A DNA stretch of 35,727 nt from positions 1 to 35,727 of the IMG/VR virus record IMGVR_UViG_3300037507_002122; one strand, 5' to 3'. Source of the stretch: a virus. A program made the position numbers and the translations under genes. This document shows positions 35,561 to 35,727 of this stretch, piece after piece (positions within the stretch are counted from its first letter, which is position 1; each line of letters begins with the position of its first letter). The notes under the pieces are model-generated. The model did not search any database and was not told the DNA's origin. It was given only the letters and a program-made list of their open reading frames with translations.

Positions 35561-35727
35561 CTAGGAAGGCGTCCGGGTCAAATCAGGGAAAAATTCCCCT
35601 GGGGGGGGGGGTGAGTCGTCTATAAGCGCACGACCCAGGCGCAGCCATGTGGCTGCTTGGTCGGCGGTCATGGTGCGGTACAGCTGCAGCACGGCTTCTT
35701 CATCTTCATTCAGCGGATGCACTGCGT
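35561..35727 (-). CDS. CI-like repressor, C-terminal part (continues from base 1)
   Basis: This is the 3' portion of the repressor gene that starts at 332. Bases 35601-35727 duplicate 1-127, and the gene ends at the TAG at 35563-35561. The unique tail encoded here, after the proline run, is GEFFPDLTRTPS. A run of eight T follows the stop on the coding strand, but the nearest hairpin (CAGGG...CCCTG over 35599-35582) is about 20 bases upstream of it, so a terminator is uncertain. Confidence 0.8.
   Translation of the reverse strand, partial: AVHPLNEDEEAVLQLYRTMTADQAATWLRLGRALIDDSPPPPGEFFPDLTRTPS
35601..35727. repeat. Terminal direct repeat, right copy
   Basis: Identical to bases 1-127. It should be removed when the sequence is treated as a circle of 35,600 bp. 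See the left copy. Confidence 0.9.

Noticed and set aside
35546-35614. 22-codon + strand frame preceded by AGGAG, antisense to the repressor end
   Set aside because: It depends on the length of the G tract, is opposite a better-supported gene, and has no neighbours on that strand.

Overview
The window is one complete temperate phage genome of the P22/lambda type, assembled as a circle. Its last 127 bases (35601-35727) repeat its first 127 exactly, so the unique circle is 35,600 bp and the ends cut through the repressor gene. Gene content and order point to a short-tailed (podovirus-like) virion with a P22-type head and DNA-ejection apparatus. The high G+C coding style and several small conserved phage proteins suggest a betaproteobacterial (Burkholderiales-like) host. 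The host is an inference and cannot be fixed from this sequence.

Immunity and early region: a lambda-like switch spans the contig ends. A short XRE repressor reads leftward (332 through the origin to 35561). A Cro-like gene reads rightward from a promoter whose transcript should start at its own ATG. Matching 20-bp operator palindromes sit in the right promoter (378-397) and the left promoter (35473-35492). Rightward of cro follow small zinc-binding proteins, a tR1-like terminator (1061-1092), a CII-like activator, DNA-binding proteins, a DUF1376 replication initiator, a DnaB-like helicase, small membrane and zinc proteins, and a PDDEXK endonuclease.

Late region (about 6.0-29.0 kb, all + strand except one gene): small and large terminase, a GNAT acetyltransferase, portal, an AT-rich inserted propeller/lectin gene, scaffold, coat, a small decoration-type protein, gp4- and gp10-like tail completion proteins, two tail/fibre proteins, a second GNAT gene, three ejection-type proteins, a tailspike-like protein, small membrane proteins, a protein with a ParB-like C-terminal domain, and a lysis cassette (GH19 endolysin, holin, Rz with nested Rz1). 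A small two-helix membrane gene lies antisense between the ejection genes and the tailspike, where P22 carries sieA. About 156 non-coding bases rich in hairpins separate holin and Rz.

Left operon (35425 to about 28.9 kb, all - strand): about twenty small genes joined by ATGA, GTGA or TTGA overlaps. It contains a YqaJ-type exonuclease and a RecT-like annealing protein, then Ea22-like and small hypothetical proteins, a DUF4224 protein, a tyrosine integrase, a dyad-rich candidate attP and two further small genes. The last one overlaps Rz tail-to-tail.

There is no stretch over 300 bases without a gene. No tRNA, rRNA, CRISPR array, reverse transcriptase or insertion sequence was seen. The observations most worth following are: (1) the inserted propeller/lectin protein, which shares an N-terminal module with the small decoration protein and may be a capsid-anchored glycan-binding fibre; (2) the ejection-like N-terminus fused to a ParB-like domain; (3) the structured region between holin and spanin; (4) the sieA-position membrane protein; (5) the poly-G tract in the repressor gene.
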